From Arthrobacter bambusae (GTDB lineage Bacteria; Actinomycetota; Actinomycetes; Actinomycetales; Micrococcaceae), in NCBI RefSeq assembly GCF_022606295.1, contig NZ_JAHHZS010000017.1, positions 42,563-106,562 of the forward strand: DNA of 64,000 nucleotides, read 5' to 3'. The position numbers were made by a program, and so were the translations under genes. Below are positions 8,917 to 18,230 of the stretch, one piece after another. How positions within the stretch are numbered: the stretch's first letter is position 1; the number at the start of each line of letters is the position of its first letter. The notes beneath the pieces are model-generated. The model had not been told where the DNA came from, searched no databases, and saw only the letters and a program-made list of their open reading frames with translations.

Positions 8917-8922
8917 TACGGT
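8917..8922 (+). promoter_or_regulatory. Putative -10 box of leaderless galM mRNA
   Basis: TACGGT, 6 nt before the ATG at 8929; no Shine-Dalgarno sequence is visible. Confidence 0.45.
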
Positions 8923-8928
8923 GGTGCC

Positions 8929-9879
8929 ATGCCTCCCACAACACCATTTCCCGCGCAGGGCGACGAGACCGTATCCCGCCGCTTTGCCAGCGGGCGCCAG
9001 TTCGAGATCATCCGCGGCGACGCGCTCGCCGTCGTCACCGAACTCGCTGCAGGTTTGCGGCTGTTCAGCCGCGACGGCGTCCAGTTCACCGAGAGCTACG
9101 GCGACGGGCAACTGCCGCCCGGCGCCACCGGAATCACCCTGGCTCCGTGGGCCAACCGGATCGAGGACGGTATCTGGTACCTCGACGGGAAGAAGCAACA
9201 ACTGGACATCACCGAGGTGTCCCGCAACAACGCGAGCCACGGGCTCCTGCGCAACTCGTCGTACGCCCTCGTGGCGGAAGACGAGTTCTCCGTGACCCTC
9301 GAAGCCGTGATCTTCCCGCAGCACGGCTACCCCTTCCTGGCCCGGCACCGGGTCCATTACGAGATCGACGCCGGGCTCGCTCTACGGGTCTCCCAGACTT
9401 TCATCAACGATTCGGACGCGCCCGCGCCTTTCGTGCTCGGCGCGCACCCGTATTTGCGCATCGGGGACGTTTCGCCGGAAGAGATGGTCCTGACTGTCCA
9501 CGCCGGAACGCGGCTCGTGGCCGACGAGCGGCTCATTCCGCGGAGCTCGGTGCCTGTTTCCGGTGAGTTTGATTTTGGCGGCGGCCGGAGCGTGGGCAGC
9601 CTGGACGTCGATGTGTCGTTCACCGATCTGGAGTTCGACGGCGGCATCGCCCGCCAAACGCTCTCGGCGCCTGACGGCCGCAGCGTCTCCCTGGAGCAGG
9701 ACGAAAACTGCGCCTTCGCCCACGTCTTCGTCACGGACACTTTTCCCGGCCGCTCCAAGGCGGTAGCGATCGAGCCCATGACCGGTCCGGCGAACGCCTT
9801 CAACTCGGGGGAGGGCCTCCGGTGGCTTGGACCAGGGGAGACCTTCACCATGAGGTGGGGAATTGTGGGCGCGCTGTAG
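8929..9879 (+). CDS. galM: Aldose 1-epimerase family protein
   Basis: About 316 residues with the galactose mutarotase fold (Aldose_epim). Visible family features are APWANRIEDG near residue 73, the NNASHGLLRN histidine and LGAHPYLR with the second catalytic histidine. The acidic catalytic base is expected in the C-terminal IEPMTGPANAFNSG segment. It probably supplies alpha-galactose to GalK. ATG 8929 was preferred over an upstream TTG (8884) because a TACGGT box sits 6 nt before it. Assignment to galactose rests on the adjacent galTK. Confidence 0.88.
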   Translation: MPPTTPFPAQGDETVSRRFASGRQFEIIRGDALAVVTELAAGLRLFSRDGVQFTESYGDGQLPPGATGITLAPWANRIEDGIWYLDGKKQQLDITEVSRNNASHGLLRNSSYALVAEDEFSVTLEAVIFPQHGYPFLARHRVHYEIDAGLALRVSQTFINDSDAPAPFVLGAHPYLRIGDVSPEEMVLTVHAGTRLVADERLIPRSSVPVSGEFDFGGGRSVGSLDVDVSFTDLEFDGGIARQTLSAPDGRSVSLEQDENCAFAHVFVTDTFPGRSKAVAIEPMTGPANAFNSGEGLRWLGPGETFTMRWGIVGAL

Positions 9880-9920
9880 ATGGGTTTCCCATCCGGCACT
9901 CCCTGCGGAATTATGGGTAA

Positions 9921-11246
9921 ATGACGCCAAGACAGGACGCCACCCCTCCACGCGACCCCGTTTCGGCCATGTCCGGACCAATGTCCGAGCTTCACATCGC
10001 GCAAGACATTCCATACGGAGTGCGGATTGCCGCCGCGTGGGCCTGGCGGGTGGGCCTCATCATGGTGGTGGTGGGAGCCCTCATCTGGCTGTTGGGGAGG
10101 GTCAGCTTCCTGATCATCCCGCTCATGGTCGCTTCCCTCCTGGCCGGCTTGCTCTACCCCGTCACGGGGTGGCTCAGGACGCTCAAGATGCCGCAAGGAG
10201 CGGCCGTCGCCATCACGGTGGTGGGATTCCTCGGGGTCATTGCCGGAGCCCTGGCGTTGGTGGGGCGGCAGCTTGCCGCGGGGTTCGGCGAGCTGTGGCA
10301 GGAAGCCTTTGCCGGCATCCAGCAAATCCAGGCGTGGCTCGCTGACGGGCCGCTGCACCTGACCGCGGACCAGATCGACACATACATCCAGAGCGCAACC
10401 TCGGCCTTGCAGAACAACAGCAGCAGCATCCTGAGCGGTGCACTGTCCTTCGGTAGTTCTGCCGGACATTTCGCCGCGGGCATGGTCCTGGCCCTCTTCA
10501 TCCTGATCTTCTTCCTTCTGGAAGGATCCCGGATCTGGCGGTTCATTGTAGGACTCCTGCCCAGGACTGCCCGCGCAGCGGCTTACGGTGCGGGCAAGCG
10601 CGGCTGGTCGTCCATGGTCAGCTACGTGCGCATCCAGATGTTCGTGGCGTTCGTGGACGCCGTGGGGATCGGCGTCGGGGCCGCCATCATCCAGGTTCCC
10701 CTGGCCTTGCCCCTGGGTGTCCTGGTGTTCATCGGTTCATTTATCCCGGTGGTCGGTGCCCTCGTGACGGGAGCCATTGCCGTGCTCCTGGCTTTGGTGG
10801 CCAACGGTCCCCTGAACGCGCTCGGCATGTTGGCCATCGTGTTGTTCGTGCAGCAGCTCGAAAGCCATATCCTCCAGCCGCTCATCATGGGCAAAGCCGT
10901 GTCGTTGCATCCCGTCGCCGTGATCTTGTCAGTCGCAGCCGGTTCATACCTGGCCGGAATCCCGGGAGCGCTCTTCGCGGTTCCGCTCCTCGCCGTAGCA
11001 AATACGGCGGTTCGCTATATTGCCGCGCGGACGTGGGAACATGAGGAAGGACTGATGACGGCGTACGCCGGCGCAGGGACTGCAGCACCGGACTTCGATG
11101 AGGACCCCACCATCAAGGAAGTCCACCGTCCCGGCGCCAACGCGGCCGCACGGTCCAACAGCGGTGAAGGCGCCGCAGGTCAGCACGCGGCTGCGGAACG
11201 GACATTCCCCAAGGATGCCGCAGCGCACACCAACAAAGGAGACTAA
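9921..11246 (+). CDS. AI-2E family transporter (permease)
   Basis: 441-residue membrane protein of PF01594 (AI-2E/YdiK/PerM family). Six to eight hydrophobic segments occur between about residues 30 and 360, with the typical motifs GLLYPVTGWL, FIGSFIPVVGALVTG and QQLESHILQPLIMGKAV. A hydrophilic, alanine-rich tail of about 70 residues follows. Substrates in this family range from quorum signals to Na+/H+ exchange, so none is assigned. The N-terminus is uncertain: ATG 9921 lacks a ribosome-binding site and ATG codons 17 and 21 are alternatives. ilvA follows 3 nt later. Confidence 0.88.
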   Translation: MTPRQDATPPRDPVSAMSGPMSELHIAQDIPYGVRIAAAWAWRVGLIMVVVGALIWLLGRVSFLIIPLMVASLLAGLLYPVTGWLRTLKMPQGAAVAITVVGFLGVIAGALALVGRQLAAGFGELWQEAFAGIQQIQAWLADGPLHLTADQIDTYIQSATSALQNNSSSILSGALSFGSSAGHFAAGMVLALFILIFFLLEGSRIWRFIVGLLPRTARAAAYGAGKRGWSSMVSYVRIQMFVAFVDAVGIGVGAAIIQVPLALPLGVLVFIGSFIPVVGALVTGAIAVLLALVANGPLNALGMLAIVLFVQQLESHILQPLIMGKAVSLHPVAVILSVAAGSYLAGIPGALFAVPLLAVANTAVRYIAARTWEHEEGLMTAYAGAGTAAPDFDEDPTIKEVHRPGANAAARSNSGEGAAGQHAAAERTFPKDAAAHTNKGD

Positions 11247-11249
11247 CCC

Positions 11250-12488
11250 GTGAATACCCTCGATACCCTGCCCGTCACCCTGGACGATGTCCTTAAGGCG
11301 CGGGAGCTGCTCGAGGGCATTATTACCAAGACCCCCATCGAGTCCTCGCGGGCCTTGGGAGCCATGGTAGGCGGCGAGGTCTTCTTCAAATGCGAAAACC
11401 TCCAGCGGGCAGGTTCCTTCAAGGTCCGTGGTGCCTACGTGCGGATGGCGCGCCTGTCGGACGAGGACAAGAAGCGCGGCGTGGTCGCGGCTTCGGCAGG
11501 CAACCACGCCCAAGGCGTTGCTGTGGCGGCGAAGAGCCTGGGCATCAAGGCGCGCATCTACATGCCGCTCGGCGTGGCGCTTCCGAAGCTCGCTGCGACC
11601 CGCAGCCACGGAGCGGAAGTCATCCTCCACGGTCACAACGTCGATGAGGCCCTGGCCGAGGCGCAGCGCTACGCGGACGAAACGGGCGCCGTCTTTGTCC
11701 ACCCCTTCGACAACGTCGACGTCGTGGCGGGCCAGGGGACGGTAGGGCTCGAAATCCTGGACCAGGTCCCCAATGTCGACACCGTCCTCATGGGCGTCGG
11801 CGGCGGCGGTCTGCTGGCCGGAGTCGCCGTCGCGATCAAAGCGAGGGCCAGGGAGCTGGGACGCGAGATCCGGATCATCGGCGTACAGGCCGAGAACGCG
11901 GCCGCCTACCCGCCGTCGCTCGCCGCCGATGCCCTGGTGCCGCTCAAGAAGGTTTCCACGATGGCGGATGGCATCGCCGTCGGACGCCCCGGCCAGCTGC
12001 CGTTCAGCATCATCCGCGAACTTGTGGACGACGTCGTCACCGTGAGCGAAGACTCCTTGGCCCGGGCGCTCATCTTCCTGCTCGAGCGCGCCAAGATGGT
12101 GGTTGAGCCGGCCGGTGCCGTCGGCGTCGCTGCCCTCATGGACGGCAAGATCGAAAACCCGGGGACCACCGCCGTCATTCTCTCCGGCGGCAACATCGAT
12201 CCCATGCTGATGCTCAAGGTGATCCAGCGCGGCCTCTCGGCTGCGGGACGCTATATGACCGTGCGCATGATGCTGGATGACAGGCCGGGTTCCTTGGCCA
12301 CGATCGCCCGCATCATCGCCGAGAACGATGCCAACGTGACCGGCCTGGACCACACCCGGGTGGGAGGCGCGATCAGCATGGGCGACGTCTCCATCACCGT
12401 CAACCTGGAAACCAAGGGCCACGAGCACAGCGAGCAGGTCCTGGCAGCCCTTCGCGCGGAGGGCTTCCACCCGATCGTGGTGCACTGA
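11250..12488 (+). CDS. ilvA: Threonine ammonia-lyase
   Basis: 412-residue PLP enzyme converting threonine to 2-oxobutanoate, the first step to isoleucine. The PLP lysine is in AGSFKVRGAY (Lys58), and the phosphate-binding glycine loop GVGGGGLLAG is present. The last 80 or so residues (VRMMLDDRPGSLATIARII) form one ACT domain, placing it in the shorter single-ACT class of about 400 residues. GTG 11250 is preceded by aggaga. The gene directly follows the AI-2E gene (3-nt gap), probably co-transcribed. Confidence 0.93.
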   Translation: MNTLDTLPVTLDDVLKARELLEGIITKTPIESSRALGAMVGGEVFFKCENLQRAGSFKVRGAYVRMARLSDEDKKRGVVAASAGNHAQGVAVAAKSLGIKARIYMPLGVALPKLAATRSHGAEVILHGHNVDEALAEAQRYADETGAVFVHPFDNVDVVAGQGTVGLEILDQVPNVDTVLMGVGGGGLLAGVAVAIKARARELGREIRIIGVQAENAAAYPPSLAADALVPLKKVSTMADGIAVGRPGQLPFSIIRELVDDVVTVSEDSLARALIFLLERAKMVVEPAGAVGVAALMDGKIENPGTTAVILSGGNIDPMLMLKVIQRGLSAAGRYMTVRMMLDDRPGSLATIARIIAENDANVTGLDHTRVGGAISMGDVSITVNLETKGHEHSEQVLAALRAEGFHPIVVH

Positions 12489-12501
12489 CGCCGTAACCCA
12501 G

Positions 12502-12567
12502 CCCAACTGACTCGCAGTTGTTGTCGTTATGAGCCTTCAAAACGACAACAACTGCGAGTCAGTTGGG
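12502..12567. repeat. Perfect 27-bp-arm palindrome (copy 1 of a dispersed element)
   Basis: Left arm 12502-12528 and right arm 12541-12567 are exact reverse complements (27 of 27), with a 12-nt loop. The arms begin cccaactgactcgcag and end ttgtcgtt. A decayed second copy lies at 56406-56471. It sits between the convergent ilvA and greA genes, 14 nt after the ilvA stop. Confidence 0.9.
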
Positions 12568-12582
12568 GGAACACAAAGCAAA

Positions 12583-12617
12583 ACGCCGGCCCGCCCCGCG
12601 AAGGGGTGGGCCGGCGT
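12583..12617. terminator. Terminator between ilvA and greA
   Basis: 15-bp stem acgccggcccgcccc / ggggtgggccggcgt with one G-T mismatch and a 5-nt loop. On the plus strand gttgttttt follows; on the minus strand a tttt run follows. It can serve both convergent genes. Confidence 0.75.
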
Positions 12618-12636
12618 CGTTGTTTTTGCGGAGCTA

Positions 12637-13131
12637 TTAGCCGGCGAACGGCTTGGCGGAAACGATCTCCACCGGAATTTCCTTGCCATTGGGGGCGACG
12701 TAGCTGAGCTTGTCGCCCTCCTTGTGGCCCATGATTGCCACGCCCAGCGGGGACTTCTCGCTGAAGACGTTGAGATCTGAATCGCCGGCGATTTCGCGGG
12801 ATCCCAGCAGGAAGGTTTCTTCGTCACCGGCGATGCGCGCGACGACGACCATGCCCTGCTCGACGATTCCGTCATCGGCCGGAGCTTCTCCGACCTGGGC
12901 GTCGCGCAGCAGTACGGTCAGCTGGCGGATGCGGGCCTCGATCTTGCCCTGTTCTTCCTTCGCGGCGTGGTATCCACCGTTTTCCTTGAGGTCGCCTTCC
13001 TGACGGGCGGCTTCGATCTTCTGTACGATCTCCGCACGGCCAGGGCCGGAAAGGTGGTCCAGCTCTGCCTTCAGGCGGTCAAATGCGTCCTGGGTAAGCC
13101 AAGCTGCAGGCGCGCTGTTGGTGGTCGACAC
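12637..13131 (-). CDS. greA: Transcription elongation factor GreA
   Basis: 164 residues. An N-terminal coiled coil (FDRLKAELDHLSGPGRAEI, then EEQGKIEARIRQL) inserts into the RNA polymerase secondary channel to restart backtracked complexes, and a C-terminal FKBP-like domain (SPLGVAIMGHKEGDKLSYVA) follows. GTG 13131 is chosen because aaggaga lies just upstream; the open frame extends further but without support. Its position beside DUF4307 and mca matches M. tuberculosis Rv1080c-Rv1082. Confidence 0.95.
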   Translation of the reverse strand: MSTTNSAPAAWLTQDAFDRLKAELDHLSGPGRAEIVQKIEAARQEGDLKENGGYHAAKEEQGKIEARIRQLTVLLRDAQVGEAPADDGIVEQGMVVVARIAGDEETFLLGSREIAGDSDLNVFSEKSPLGVAIMGHKEGDKLSYVAPNGKEIPVEIVSAKPFAG

Positions 13132-13284
13132 GGACTTCTCCTTATGGATCTGACAAGCAAAGACCCCGCCGGTGCAGGCCACTCGTGGAACTCAGCAACC
13201 AACTCAGCGGGGTTAAGGTATTGATCCAGTGTAGTCAATCCTGTGGACAAACCCAAGCTCACTGAGTCGCGGGTCACACCTATG

Positions 13285-13743
13285 CTATTTGCCGCTGTCC
13301 ACAATCCAGCAGTTGTCCACGACAGCGGACACGGCCGCGGACTCGGTACGCAGGATGGTCCTCTGGGCGGTTGTCTGGCCGCCGTCGGCGCCGTCCTTTG
13401 GGGCATTCGGGCCGATCTGGACGACCTTCCAGCCGACCACCCCGAACCCGGAGTCCATGGCCTTGACCGCGCATTTTGCGGTGGCGCCAGGGTTCTTGGT
13501 GACCTGGAAATCGACCGAAAGCTGGGTGGCATCGGTGGCGCTGTAGCCGATGTCCTTGAATGACACAGACGACTGCGAAGAAGACGTGGTGACCCAGAAC
13601 AAGAGCCCTATGGCCACGACCAGGACAGCGATGAAGATGTTGCGTTTGGTCTTCCCCCCGAAGGCGCGCTTTTGGCTGCCGTAGCGATTGGCTAGGCTGG
13701 TAGTTGCCGGCAGCGCCGTGCCCGAGGGGTCTTCCGAAGTCAC
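13285..13743 (-). CDS. DUF4307 domain membrane protein
   Basis: 152 residues: a cytoplasmic N-terminus of about 35 residues, one membrane segment (NIFIAVLVVAIGLLFWVTT) and an extracytoplasmic beta-rich domain with two cysteines (AKCAVKAMD and DNCWIVDSG) that could form a disulfide. The family is restricted to Actinobacteria and its function is unknown. The GTG start has a TAAACT box 6 nt upstream (complement of 13750-13755), suggesting a leaderless transcript. It sits between greA and mca, as Rv1081c does in M. tuberculosis. Confidence 0.85.
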   Translation of the reverse strand: MTSEDPSGTALPATTSLANRYGSQKRAFGGKTKRNIFIAVLVVAIGLLFWVTTSSSQSSVSFKDIGYSATDATQLSVDFQVTKNPGATAKCAVKAMDSGFGVVGWKVVQIGPNAPKDGADGGQTTAQRTILRTESAAVSAVVDNCWIVDSGK

Positions 13744-13749
13744 CCACCT

Positions 13750-13755
13750 AGTTTA
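13750..13755 (-). promoter_or_regulatory. Putative -10 box of leaderless DUF4307 mRNA
   Basis: TAAACT on the minus strand, 6 nt before the GTG start at 13743. Confidence 0.5.
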
Positions 13756-13870
13756 GTGGGCTTCTGGCGCGTCCCTGCACACGGCGGAGCCGCACGCGTT
13801 GGAAACACCTGATCAGCACAGCCACGAGCAAGCCCAGAACAGCATGACCCGGAAAGAGGAACCGTACCGG

Positions 13871-14776
13871 ATGAGCACATCCACCAGCCCCCACACGCAG
13901 CTCCGGCTGCTCGCCGTCCATGCACACCCGGACGACGAATCAAGCAAGGGCGCGGCAACCATGGCGATGTATGCGGCTTCCGGAGTGGAAGTGATGGTGG
14001 CCACGTGCACCGACGGTTCCCGCGGGGACATCCAGAACCCGGCCATGGAGTCGGCTCCGCACCCGAAGCGGGACATGGCAGGCGCGCGCCGCTTGGAAAT
14101 GAAGCAGGCCGCAGCGGTCTTGGGAATCAAGCAGCGTTGGCTCGGTTTCGTGGATTCCGGACTGCCCGACGGCGATCCGTTGCCGCCCCTGCCCAACGGC
14201 TGCTTTGCGCTTCAGCCCCTTGAGCGGGCGGCAGCACCGCTCGTCCGCTTGGTCCGCGATTTCAAGCCGCACGTCATGGTGAGCTACGACGAAGACGGCG
14301 GCTACCCGCATCCGGACCACATCATGGCCCACAAGGTTGCCGTCGAAGCTTTCCACGCGGCGGGAGACCCGGAGCGGTACCCGGGCACGGGTGAAAGCTG
14401 GGCGCCCAGCAAGCTGTACTACGACCGCGCCTTCAGCCCCGACCGTTTCCGTGCCTTGCATTTCGCGCTCGAAGAGGCCGGACTGCAATCGCCGTACGCC
14501 GAACGCTTGGCGACCTGGCTGGAAGCCGATGCGGAAGGGCACACTCCGCCGCGGCCGATGCACCAGACCACCACGCAGGTGGATTGCGGCGACTACTTCG
14601 AGGCCCGCGACGACGCACTCCGGGCCCACCGGACGCAGGTTGATCCGCTTGGCTTCTTCTTCGCGGTGTCCCCGGAGATGCAGCGCAGGGCCTGGCCGTG
14701 GGAGGACTACACGCTGATCGACTCCCGGATCCCGGCCGAACTGCCCGAAAAGGACCTGTTCGCAGGGCTAAGATAG
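13871..14776 (+). CDS. mca: Mycothiol conjugate amidase
   Basis: About 301 residues, LmbE/PIG-L family. Mca cleaves mycothiol S-conjugates to mercapturic acids and GlcN-Ins, a detoxification step found only in mycothiol-making Actinobacteria. Zinc ligands lie in HAHPDDESSKG (residues 17-27) and the YPHPDHIMAH motif. Mca rather than MshB is inferred from the SPEMQRRAWPWEDYTL tail and the synteny. ATG 13871 follows gaggaa; in-frame starts at 13799 and 13844 would lengthen the N-terminus beyond the usual 290-300 residues. Confidence 0.9.
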   Translation: MSTSTSPHTQLRLLAVHAHPDDESSKGAATMAMYAASGVEVMVATCTDGSRGDIQNPAMESAPHPKRDMAGARRLEMKQAAAVLGIKQRWLGFVDSGLPDGDPLPPLPNGCFALQPLERAAAPLVRLVRDFKPHVMVSYDEDGGYPHPDHIMAHKVAVEAFHAAGDPERYPGTGESWAPSKLYYDRAFSPDRFRALHFALEEAGLQSPYAERLATWLEADAEGHTPPRPMHQTTTQVDCGDYFEARDDALRAHRTQVDPLGFFFAVSPEMQRRAWPWEDYTLIDSRIPAELPEKDLFAGLR

Positions 14777-14846
14777 GATCGCCGGCGATTTCTATCAAGC
14801 GTAGAAGTCGCCACCCGGCTGGAAACTCCCATAGAAGGTTTGAACC

Positions 14847-15152
14847 GTGCACCACTTTCTCATCGCCCTGGCCACGACCCCGTCGCCTACCCCGACCCCG
14901 TCGCTGCGCCCCGGCCTGTCGGAAGACCAGGTGACCCCGGGAACCTGGGGTTTCGTCCTGACTGCCTTCATCGTGGTGCTCACGACCTTCCTGATCGTGG
15001 ACATGGTCCGCCGGATCCGGCGGGTCCGCTACCGCGCCCAGGTCGAGGAAGCGCTCGTTGGCGGGACTGACGGCGCTGAGGCTGACGGAATCGTCCAGGG
15101 CAAGCCGGACGCAGAAGAGTCCGACGGCGATGCCGGTTCCGGAGCCCGCTGA
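14847..15152 (+). CDS. Small single-pass membrane protein downstream of mca
   Basis: 101 residues: a short N-terminus with alternating T and P ([10 protein letters not shown]), one membrane segment ([20 protein letters not shown]), a basic RRIRRVRYR patch that should face the cytoplasm, then an acidic glycine-rich tail. GTG 14847 is preceded by agaagg. It occupies the place of M. tuberculosis Rv1083 between mca and the DUF255 gene and overlaps the latter by 23 nt, suggesting co-translation. Function unknown. Confidence 0.75.
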   Translation: MHHFLIALATTPSPTPTPSLRPGLSEDQVTPGTWGFVLTAFIVVLTTFLIVDMVRRIRRVRYRAQVEEALVGGTDGAEADGIVQGKPDAEESDGDAGSGAR

Positions 15153-17361
15153 CCCGGGAACCACCCGGGAATGGCCGGGGGCGTCCAATGCCCTTGGCTC
15201 GGAACCGTCTGCCTACCTCCGCCAGCATGCGCACAACCCCGTGCACTGGCGGCCGTTCGGCGATGAAGCCTTCGCGTTCGCGGCGGCCCGCGATGTTCCC
15301 GTCTTTCTCTCCATTGGCTATGCCGCGTGCCATTGGTGCCACGTCATGGCCCACGAGTCCTTCGAAGACCAAGACACCGCCGACTACCTGAACGCACGGT
15401 TCGTGGCCATCAAGGTGGATCGCGAAGAACGCCCGGACGTGGACTCGATCTACATGGCAGCCACCCAGGCCATCAGCGGCGAGGGCGGCTGGCCGATGTC
15501 CGTCTTCCTGACGCCCGAAGGCCTGGCCTTCCACGCAGGCACCTATTTCCCGCCAACGGCCCGGCCCGGGAGGCCGTCCTTCCGCCAAGTGCTTGAAGCG
15601 GTCCACGAGGCGTGGCTGGAACGCCGGGACGCCGTCGAGCAGAACGCGCGGATGCTCGCCGTCGGCATGGCGAATGCCCAGCTCTCCTCGGCGGTATTCC
15701 TCGACAGGCCGCCCGAAAGCCTGGACAAAAGCCTGCTGTCCGAAGCCGTTCGGCTTCTCGCCCGCTCGGAGGACCCCGACGGCGGCGGCTTCGGCGGCGC
15801 TCCCAAGTTCCCGCCGTCGGCGGTTCTCGAGTTCCTGATACGGCATGCTGCCGTGCCGTCGGACACGTCGGACGCCGCCCGCGACATGGCCGGCCGCACT
15901 CTCGCCGCCATGGCCCGTTCCGCGCTGTGCGACCAGCTCGACGGCGGTTTCGCGCGGTATTCCGTGACCGCGGATTGGTCCGTGCCGCATTTCGAGAAGA
16001 TGCTCTACGACAATGCCCAGCTCCTCCGCGCCTACGTCCACTGGGTCCGGCTCCAGGGTGATTGGGTCCTGCCGGCCGGCGAGGCCGCGAGTGTGGCGTC
16101 GCGGGTGGCGGACTGGATGCTGGACTCGCTCGGCGTGGATAATCCGGCAGCCCCGGACGGACTCGCGTCCTCGCTCGACGCCGATACCGTGGTGGACGGG
16201 GTGCACCACGAAGGGGCGTCCTACCTGTGGACACCGGCGGCCCTCGACGCCGTGCTTGGCCCGGGGGACGGTGCCGCCGTGGCCCGCATGATGAACGTGG
16301 GGCCGTCCGGAACGGTCTCGGAGCTTGGATCTGCGCTCCATCCCGGGCGCCAACTGTCCGGGGCGGAACTGACGTTGTGGAACCGCGTCAGGCCCGTCTT
16401 GCGCGCCGCTCGCTCGGCGCGCCCCCAGCCGGCGCGGGACGACAAGGTCGTGGCAGGCTGGAACGGCCTGGCGATCGCGGCGCTTGCCGAAGCCGGTGCG
16501 ATCCTGGACCGGCCGGAACTGGTGACCGCAGCGGAGAGCCTCGCCGAATACCTGGTGCGCGTGCATTGGCGTGCGACGGCCGATGCGCCCGAAAAAGCCG
16601 GCGCTGGGGTACTGGTCAGGGTCTCGCACGACGGCGCTGCGCGGGGGATTACCGGCTTATTGGAAGACTATGCGTTTTGCGCCGAAGGCTTCCTGGCTCT
16701 CTACGCCGTGACCGGCCGGCGTCGTTGGTATGGATTGGCGGAGGAGCTGATCAGGGGAGCCTGCGCGCGCTTCGTGGTGGACGGCAGGTTGTCGGATTCC
16801 GTGGGGGAGTCGGCCCAGGTATTCAACGCGCAGGGCCAGCACGCAGGCCTGGATCCCTTCGACAGCGCGGCGCCGAGCGGGGCAGCGGCCTTTGCCGGGG
16901 TGCTGCTGAGCTATGCGGCCTACTCCGGTTCACACGAGCACCGAGCAATGGCAAGCAACATCCTGTCGCTCCTGCCGCCCGTAGCCGGACGGGCACCGCG
17001 GGTTGCGGGATGGTTGCTGGCGACCGCCCAGGCGGCCGCGGCCGGTCCCGTAGAGGCGGCTGTGTCCGGCCCTCCGGGCCAACAGCAGCGGGAACTCCAT
17101 CGCGCCCTGTTGGCTTCGCCGAGCCCGGGGATGGTGGTGGCCGTCCAGCTCGAAATGGTTGTCGATGCAGCCGCCGACGACGGCGCGCCGCCCGGCGACC
17201 GCGCCGCGGAACCGGAGGTGCCGCTGCTTGAGTCCCGCCCGCCTGCCGGGGACGGCTCGCCGCAGGTGTATTTGTGCCGGGGGATGGTGTGTGACCTGCC
17301 GCTTGGCTCCGTCGAGGAACTCGTGCAGCGCCTTGACGCGATGACGGAGGCCGCTGGCTAG
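15130..17361 (+). CDS. Thioredoxin-fold DUF255 protein (YyaL/SSP411 family)
   Basis: About 743 residues. The N-terminal thioredoxin-like domain has [17 protein letters not shown] with a CxxC centre, followed by an (alpha/alpha)6 barrel resembling N-acylglucosamine 2-epimerases ([31 protein letters not shown]). This is the usual two-domain build of the family; the activity is not established. ATG 15130 was taken because homology begins about 20 residues later. It ends in a CTAG shared with the convergent hemolysin III gene. Counterpart of Rv1084. Confidence 0.88.
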   Translation: MPVPEPADPGTTREWPGASNALGSEPSAYLRQHAHNPVHWRPFGDEAFAFAAARDVPVFLSIGYAACHWCHVMAHESFEDQDTADYLNARFVAIKVDREERPDVDSIYMAATQAISGEGGWPMSVFLTPEGLAFHAGTYFPPTARPGRPSFRQVLEAVHEAWLERRDAVEQNARMLAVGMANAQLSSAVFLDRPPESLDKSLLSEAVRLLARSEDPDGGGFGGAPKFPPSAVLEFLIRHAAVPSDTSDAARDMAGRTLAAMARSALCDQLDGGFARYSVTADWSVPHFEKMLYDNAQLLRAYVHWVRLQGDWVLPAGEAASVASRVADWMLDSLGVDNPAAPDGLASSLDADTVVDGVHHEGASYLWTPAALDAVLGPGDGAAVARMMNVGPSGTVSELGSALHPGRQLSGAELTLWNRVRPVLRAARSARPQPARDDKVVAGWNGLAIAALAEAGAILDRPELVTAAESLAEYLVRVHWRATADAPEKAGAGVLVRVSHDGAARGITGLLEDYAFCAEGFLALYAVTGRRRWYGLAEELIRGACARFVVDGRLSDSVGESAQVFNAQGQHAGLDPFDSAAPSGAAAFAGVLLSYAAYSGSHEHRAMASNILSLLPPVAGRAPRVAGWLLATAQAAAAGPVEAAVSGPPGQQQRELHRALLASPSPGMVVAVQLEMVVDAAADDGAPPGDRAAEPEVPLLESRPPAGDGSPQVYLCRGMVCDLPLGSVEELVQRLDAMTEAAG

Positions 17362-17999
17362 CTCAGCACGGCAATCATGATCGCGGCGAAATGTGCGGCG
17401 AAGGCCAGCACCGTGAGGGCATGGAAGAGCTCATGGAAGCCGAAGTTCAACGGACTGAAGTTGGGCCTTTTGATCCCGTAGAAAACCGCGCCGGCGATGT
17501 AGAGGACCCCGCCCACGCAGATCAGGATTGCGGCTGGCACGTTCGCCGCAAAGAACTCCGGCAAGTAGAACAATGCCCCGCAGCCCAGGGCAACATAGAT
17601 GGGCACGTAGAGCCAACGCGGGGCGCCGGTCCAGAGTACCCGGAAGAGCACTCCCGCCAGCGCTCCGGACCAGATCACCCACAGCAGGAGCACGGCCTTG
17701 GGACGCTCCAGAAGCGACCACGCGAGCGGAGTGTAGCTGCCCGCGATCACCAGCATGATGTTGGTGTGGTCCAGGCGCTTGAGGACCATCCTGGCTTTCG
17801 GCTCCCAATTGCCGCGGTGGTAGACGGCGGACACGCCGAAGAGCAGCACGCCCGTCAAAGCGTAGATGGCGGAGGCGATTTTGCGATCTGTCGTAGGCGC
17901 CAAAGTTACAAGGACGATCCCAGCCGCGACGGCGAATGGCGTGGCCACAGCATGTATCCAGCCCCGCCAGCTTGGCTTGATTGTGAGCAGCTCCGACAT
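17358..17999 (-). CDS. Hemolysin III family (PAQR-type) membrane protein
   Basis: 213 residues with seven hydrophobic segments. PAQR-family polar residues are visible: [11 protein letters not shown] after the second segment, and [19 protein letters not shown] near the C-terminus with the HxxxH pattern. Bacterial members (TrhA) affect membrane fluidity; the name does not imply haemolysis. A TACGCT box lies 6 nt before the ATG, suggesting leaderless transcription. The stop overlaps that of the DUF255 gene by 4 nt. Same position as Rv1085c. Confidence 0.9.
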   Translation of the reverse strand: MSELLTIKPSWRGWIHAVATPFAVAAGIVLVTLAPTTDRKIASAIYALTGVLLFGVSAVYHRGNWEPKARMVLKRLDHTNIMLVIAGSYTPLAWSLLERPKAVLLLWVIWSGALAGVLFRVLWTGAPRWLYVPIYVALGCGALFYLPEFFAANVPAAILICVGGVLYIAGAVFYGIKRPNFSPLNFGFHELFHALTVLAFAAHFAAIMIAVLS

Positions 18000-18005
18000 C
18001 GTTAA

Positions 18006-18011
18006 AGCGTA
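18006..18011 (-). promoter_or_regulatory. Putative -10 box of leaderless hemolysin III mRNA
   Basis: TACGCT on the minus strand, 6 nt before the ATG start at 17999. Confidence 0.5.
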
Positions 18012-18230
18012 ACCCGCGCCTGGATAAGTTACTGCGGAGTAATGCGTTGTGCGACCGTTTTCCGCTGCCCGGGTGTGCCGACTGACCAGCTGGGGAAGGT
18101 AGCCTTGGTGGTGCGCCTACGGCAGCAGTCCGGAGGTGGCGATTGTTGTGTGACTGAAGGCCGACTGCCCACCGGGCCGGCCGCCGTCGTTGTTTTATTC
18201 GGTTTTTACGTGCTGTTCAAAGGAAGTCAG

